Part shown: positions 59,452 to 64,000 of the stretch, one piece after another
How the letters are laid out: each line of letters begins with the position of its first letter
How positions within the stretch are numbered: the first letter of the stretch is position 1
Assembly: GCA_963281155.1 (NCBI GenBank)
Contig: CAUJLY010000002.1
Location: 7,130,001-7,194,000 of the forward strand
From: Rhabditophanes sp. KR3021
Lineage: Eukaryota > Nematoda > Chromadorea > Rhabditida > Alloionematidae
Reading direction: 5' to 3'
Length of the DNA: 64,000 nt
Position numbers and translations under genes: made by a program
Notes under the pieces: model-generated
The model's database searches: none
Told to the model about the DNA's origin: nothing
Seen by the model: the letters and a program-made list of their open reading frames with translations, nothing else

Positions 59452-59459
59452 TATAAAAG
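59452..59459 (+). promoter_or_regulatory. TATA box of the small membrane-protein gene
   Basis: TATAAAAG in the context aaaactataaaaggcacgc, about 38-45 bp upstream of the ATG at 59497. It is a good TATA match with a short predicted leader. Confidence 0.55.
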
Positions 59460-59496
59460 GCACGCATTTGTTGATTTTCCATCATTAACCATTAAC

Positions 59497-59964
59497 ATGT
59501 CATCTCTCCTGGTACTTTATGGTAAATGTTTGGTTGGGACATCTGTATTTTGTATCATTATTCTTGCCATTTTGTTTGCGATCAGCAGATATTTGGCAAA
59601 AGGTAGGGAGCAATATCGTGTATCTTTCGATACAAGCGACGTATTTATACAGAAAGCTAGAAACACACCAAATCTAAGTGAGTCAAGCAAGTTGTTTAAT
59701 GGACGAAATGCCTTGTCGGATTCTTTATTGCCTATGAAGTCTTTTGCATCTCTTAAAGTATCTTTTGGTGAAGAAACAAATGTAAGTTTTCTATATCCTA
59801 ATATCTCCTTATTTTTGTCATTATAGTACTTTGATTTGTCGTGCGATGGAAACGAATCATCCGAATGTCACCATTTGAGAAGCAAACGTCATCCTTATAA
59901 TGTTTACATCGCTCTTTCCAAGTTATTGAATCGACCTTATAACTGCTTAACGGGTCTTATTTAA
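59497..59964 (+). CDS. Small single-pass membrane protein, unknown function
   Basis: Two exons, 59497-59781 and 59827-59964, with a 45-bp GT-AG intron (GTAAGT...TTATAG) in phase 0; 140 aa. Residues about 11-33 (VGTSVFCIIILAILFAISRY) form one membrane helix after a short luminal or extracellular start, followed by RYLAKGR, so the C-terminus is probably cytosolic (positive-inside rule). The tail is Ser/Asn/Leu-rich and ends with a Cys/His-containing segment (DLSCDGNESSECHH) and LLNRPYNCLTGLI. I find no family match. The intact frame, consensus intron and TATA box support a real gene. Confidence 0.6.
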
Positions 59965-60529
59965 ACATTATAATTATGCTTATGATTGTCCACCTACTTT
60001 TTAAATCTTATTTTTCTAACCACTAAATATGTATCATGAATAAAATGTTTATGTTCTACTAAAGTTTAAACAAAATCTTTGCTTAAAAAGTAGCCAATGT
60101 TACAATTTGAATACTGTGTCAAAAAAGAAGGAAACTTTTAGAATGACATTTTAAATGATGAATTTCCGTTTTGTAACATAAAATGATTTAAACCGCAGTT
60201 ATAAACGTGTTGATTACGAAACATTGCTCTAAAAGGCCAATTTTGTTTAATAAACTTGATGCAAACCATATTTGTTTGAATTGAATAAAAATTTCGTTGC
60301 GAGAATCACTTGAGTGAGAAGCAGGACTGTCAATATTAAGAATGCACCCTTAACACATCTTCATACGCCTTTTTAATAGTTTGGAAGGTTGTAACATAAT
60401 AAATTCGCGCTTATTTTGTTTTTTATACAGCCAAATTATATTTAAACATTGACCCCATTCCGTATTGTTTTCGTTTTGTAATTGTTTTATTCAAAGGCAT
60501 ATAAATACGTATTTATGTTTCAGCTAGTC
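59965..60529. other. Spacer upstream of the BTB-BACK-Kelch gene
   Basis: AT-rich. A poly(A)-type aataaaat near 60041 could end the small membrane-protein gene. ggcatataaatacg near 60496 is TATA-like, 30-35 bp before the start of the next gene. Confidence 0.4.
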
Positions 60530-62328
60530 ATGCGGTTTCAATTCGCCTCACTATTGTTATACAATAGTCCATTCAACGACGCAATACTGGAATTCAACGA
60601 TGGATTTTTACCCGTTTCAAGGATGATTTTGGCTAGCCATAGCGAAAAATTTTATCTTTTATTCTGCGAAAATCCTAAACAAGGTAACTTACACATTTCA
60701 TTATTGCATTTTTATTTTTTAGCACATTTCAAAGATCTAAACATGAAGTTAAAAGATTTTGAAGTTTACTATGAGTATCTTCATCTTGATACTCATTTCA
60801 AAGTCGATGGGGACAAGATGGTGTCGATAATGAAAGTGCAAGCTGCATTGCAGGTCTATGATTTGAGAGTAAGTTAAAATAATAAATACTCTAGTTAATT
60901 GGCAATTTTAGCTCCAAATAGACAATTGGTTACTCTCCAGACAATTCGCCTCCCACCTCGGTTCTTTGTTTGAGAAGACGAAAAACAAAGTACTCGCAAA
61001 ACAACATTATTTGACCAGACAGATAATTGGATCTAATTTGAAAGAGCTATGCACTGTTAAAGCATTCGGAACATTTTCCAGAGACAATTTTTTAAGCTTT
61101 TTAAACAGGGACTTCATCAAGACTAAAGATCAGGGTGTTCTTCTTGAAATAATAGGACAGTGGGTGATGTATGCTTTCGATACCAGAAAATCAGATTGGC
61201 TACCTTTAGTTAAACAACTCGATTTCTCAAATATTAATTTTTGCATTCTAAGATTTTACTTGGATGAAAACACTCAAATCTTCCACATACCTGAGTTAGC
61301 CACTTATCTTTTTGAAAAAACGAGGAAAACAATTAGGAAAGAATATCCTTCCATAATGCCAAAGTATTCAAAAATGATGTTATGTATGTTTTAAAGTAAT
61401 CAGATGTTATGTATATTTTTTAAGTTGGAGGAAAAGCCGAAACTGATTCAATTGTGGAAATAGACATTCAGGAAAACTCAGTTAAAATAATCGGACAATT
61501 ATCAATCGGAAAAGTAGATCACTGTGCAGAACAAATTGGAGACTATGTATTTGTATTAGGTGATGCAGAAAATGAACAAGTTGAAAAGTTTGCCATCCAA
61601 TTTCGATGCCTGAATAACATTCTATTTTAGGTATGACTTAGAAAAGAACGTATCTGATGTGTCTGAATTTAGAATGTCTTCTAGAAAAGACAACTACTCG
61701 TCTGTCCTTGTTTCAAAGCAGATTTATGTAATTGGTGGTAGATTGAATAGCCAATCAATTGATATTGTGGAATAGTAAGGGTTACATTCTTTTGCATTTA
61801 TTAGTTTTTTAGTTTTGATTGTGAAAACATGAAATGGTACAATGCTCCAAAATTACTGGGAAGTTTCAGTCATCACGATTCAGTTGAGGTGGATGAAGCT
61901 ATCTACGTTGTTGGAGATTATAAGTCTCAAAAGTTTCAGAGGTAATTGGGTAAACTTGGTAAATAAATGATTGTTTTAGATTTGATAGGAGAGAAGGAAA
62001 GTGGAGTTTTTTGTCTGATATCCCAATGAAAGCTTATTGCACAGCTATGTCATCATGTGATCAAAGAATAACGTGTTTGGGAGGTGGCTCAATGGCCCGT
62101 CTAACGCGACAAGTTTATGATGTAAGAAATGAGAAATGGGAGCAATTTAGAGACATGCCTAATTTTACTCACGGTGCAAAATCTGTTGAAAATGAAACAC
62201 ATATCATTTTAGCGGGGGGATATTTTTTAGACAACATTCGCTCCTTTGACAAAGACAGAAATATCTGGAGTAATCTAAACATTAAATTGCCAAGATCAAA
62301 TTGGTATTTCTCCAAAGTTTTCATTTAA
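60530..62328 (+). CDS. BTB-BACK-Kelch protein (probable Cul3 adaptor)
   Basis: Seven exons: 60530-60683, 60723-60868, 60912-61383, 61425-61587, 61631-61774, 61813-61941 and 61980-62328. The introns are only 38-43 bp, all GT-AG; 518 aa, in frame. The BTB domain (about 12-105) reads NDAILEFNDGFLPVSRMILA. The BACK domain (about 120-215) has FIKTKDQGVLLEIIGQWV. Kelch-like repeats (about 265-518) show GGKAETDSIVEI, VLVSKQIYVIGGR, DEAIYVVGDY, and CLGGGSMARL then ILAGGYFLDN. Such proteins recruit substrates to Cullin-3 ubiquitin ligases, or organise actin. The first intron is 39 bp, a multiple of three with no stop, so retention would add 13 residues to the BTB domain. An in-frame ATG also occurs at 60515. 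The repeats are divergent and the substrate is unknown. Confidence 0.82.
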
Positions 62329-64000
62329 TGAACACATAATAATTGTATATTAAAATTAATAATAGATATAACTTATCTAAATAAAAGTTTATTTTGGTTG
62401 TCACTCTTAAATATAAATTCAAAGTGTTCAATAATCAAACAATATTCAGGCAAATGTCGTAATCAATTTTTGATTATAAATTGGTCAATACATTCAATGA
62501 TACAGTTAAAGACACCACCAACTGAAAAAGTTAGATATAATAGAGGTTTAAGTGATATTCTACTTTCGATGGAGAGGACGATGTAGATTCATTAGACAAT
62601 GCTTCCATGGGTAGTTCAGAACAAGGCATTTGGGACTGGATGCAATTTGCAATAGCACATCTTATTATTCAATTATAAATGCCAATTCACACCACGCTAA
62701 TATTTGACATGTGAAAATAGATTAGAGTTACTACAGTTGATTGCTTAGAATGTGTAGTTTAGCAGATGACAATCGGATGTATGTGAAGAGTAAGCAGATT
62801 CATTTCTATTATCACATTAACATATCGAGTTAATTAAAATTTTATCGCTAATGTAATGTCATGTCTAATTATCTAAAAAATTCAAATCAATAAATAATGT
62901 CTTATTATCCTTGTTTTTTTCCTTATCAAACTTTATTTAATAATCAAGTCATTTTATAAACAAATTCACTAAAAGTATCATATAGAAAGCACTATCATTA
63001 GCACGCTTTTCCCCAACTTGATTGTGAATCATCTTATCAAACATTACACCCTGAATGCCTTTTTGTGAAAGACAAACAGTTGAAGAAATATCTTTATTTT
63101 GCCAATATAAATGGTATCAATTATTGCAAATAAATGTGCAGCATATAATATTTAAGCAACATAAAAAGCGCGAGTAGTCAATATTGCGCCTCTTTCTTAA
63201 TTCCAGTGTATTTACTAGGAGAAACATTCTAAAAAATAAGTATTTCCTAGGTTAAATGCTTATTACAATTAATGCATAAATAAATAACAGAATCTCCGTA
63301 CTATTAATTGTGTGGTGAGTGCTTGCAGGGATTAAGCTATTTTGAATGAGGGCATTATTTGGCATAGATCGAAATACAAAATCTGTTACTTCAAGCAATT
63401 AATTGATTTGCTTCTAAAGATACATAAAACTGCATCATTCAAATGAATTATATTTCAAACTGGCCATTGACTCTTATTGCCTTTTAATTTACAAGTAAAA
63501 CTATGCATTTAATTTTTAAATTCCATTAAATAGCTTTTGATCTTCATCAGCATTATTAATCTAACCATAAATGCCGCCGATTCCGCATAATATATGGATA
63601 TTCTTAATTACAAATGTATGTAGCATTAAGCATCAATTCTACGTGCATCATCAAATTGGATAAGCAATTTAATGTCCTATGAAAGGTAAATTAAAAAGGT
63701 ATTCACCAGTAGTTTCACAACTCATTTGTTTATTTTTATTTAGTACTAAAAAAATAAGCAAAAATTAATCCCTGAAATCAGCAATAGAATGCCAAAATAT
63801 AAGCAAGCAAAAGATAGAAATGGCATTCATACGAATCGCATAAGCAATCATAGGTTACCATGGCTGAACTGATGATTGAAAAGATAAATGCAAAACAACA
63901 TTATTTCTGCAAGCGAAATTTACGTTTATTAGGTATACTGCACATAGAAAAACTATTCACCAATAGTGCCTAGAACATTATGAATAGTACAAACTAAAGA
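62329..64000. other. AT-rich tail without supported genes
   Basis: Kelch-gene 3' flank (aataaaagt near 62380), then AT-rich DNA. A 62-codon ORF (62398-62586) is unrecognised. From about 63330 the sequence resembles the block at 52.6-55 kb and runs off the window. Confidence 0.45.
63348..63675 (+). repeat. Diverged dispersed repeat, copy 2
   Basis: The same ordered words as 52603-52860: GAGGGCATTATTTGGCATA (63348), TCATTCAAA (63435), GATATTCTTAATTACAAA (63597) and AGCAATTTAAT (63663). Offsets are 0, 87, 249 and 315 bp, showing insertions relative to copy 1. Confidence 0.55.

Overview
This is a eukaryotic nuclear window: AT-rich, with genes split by very short GT-AG introns (mostly 37-50 bp, acceptors usually TTTTAG or TTTCAG), long gene-poor AT-rich spacers, and an animal-specific gene set (talin, centralspindlin RhoGAP, NFAT-type Rel factor, peptide GPCR). 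The intron sizes, the SDHB C-terminal half (a [19 protein letters not shown] tail), a tandem VWA protein with a Thr-rich linker, and remnants of galectin, F-box and BTB genes point to a nematode or close relative. The NFAT gene argues against Caenorhabditis, which lacks one. The taxon is an inference, not a certainty. Gene models were assembled by hand from splice sites; each protein-coding model I call intact sums to a multiple of three, except talin, which is one base short.

Layout. 0-5 kb: a PPP1R16-type (TIMAP/MYPT3) PP1-targeting subunit (+), mitochondrial SDHB (-) and an F-box protein (-). 5.7-6.0 kb: a decayed BTB/BACK relic. 6.5-8.3 kb: a GLD-2-type poly(A) polymerase (-) with one GC-AG intron. 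8.9-9.8 kb: an orphan frameshifted RNase H domain. 10.2-13.2 kb: an unrecognised 495-aa protein (-) and the proteasome ubiquitin receptor Rpn13/ADRM1 (+), divergent over a 245-bp shared promoter. 13.6-27.1 kb: talin (-), about 2545 aa, with six exons. Its last intron is a 3.3-kb Mutator-like (MULE) DNA transposon.

27-32.7 kb is a gene-poor spacer. Then come an MTCH2-type outer mitochondrial membrane protein (+), a broken LRR-like gene (+), a secreted double-VWA protein (+), a galectin pseudogene (-), a GnRH/AKH-related GPCR (-), another 4.7-kb spacer, an NFAT5-like factor (-) with decayed antisense coding fragments in two introns, and a RACGAP1/CYK-4 centralspindlin subunit (-). 52.3-56.9 kb is AT-rich DNA sharing a diverged repeat with the window's right end. 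A second broken LRR-like gene (-), an unknown ORF with one in-frame stop, a small one-pass membrane protein and an intact BTB-BACK-Kelch gene (+) complete the window.

Housekeeping genes of unrelated pathways (adhesion, respiration, proteasome, cytokinesis, mRNA tailing) sit beside fast-evolving families that show gene birth and death (F-box, BTB-Kelch, LRR-like, galectin). There is no operon-like pathway cluster. The most notable structure is the talin/MULE junction. An 8-bp direct repeat abuts the element's terminal inverted repeats exactly, and both splice dinucleotides of the talin intron fall inside the two repeat copies. This looks like an intron made by, or remodelled by, a transposon insertion.
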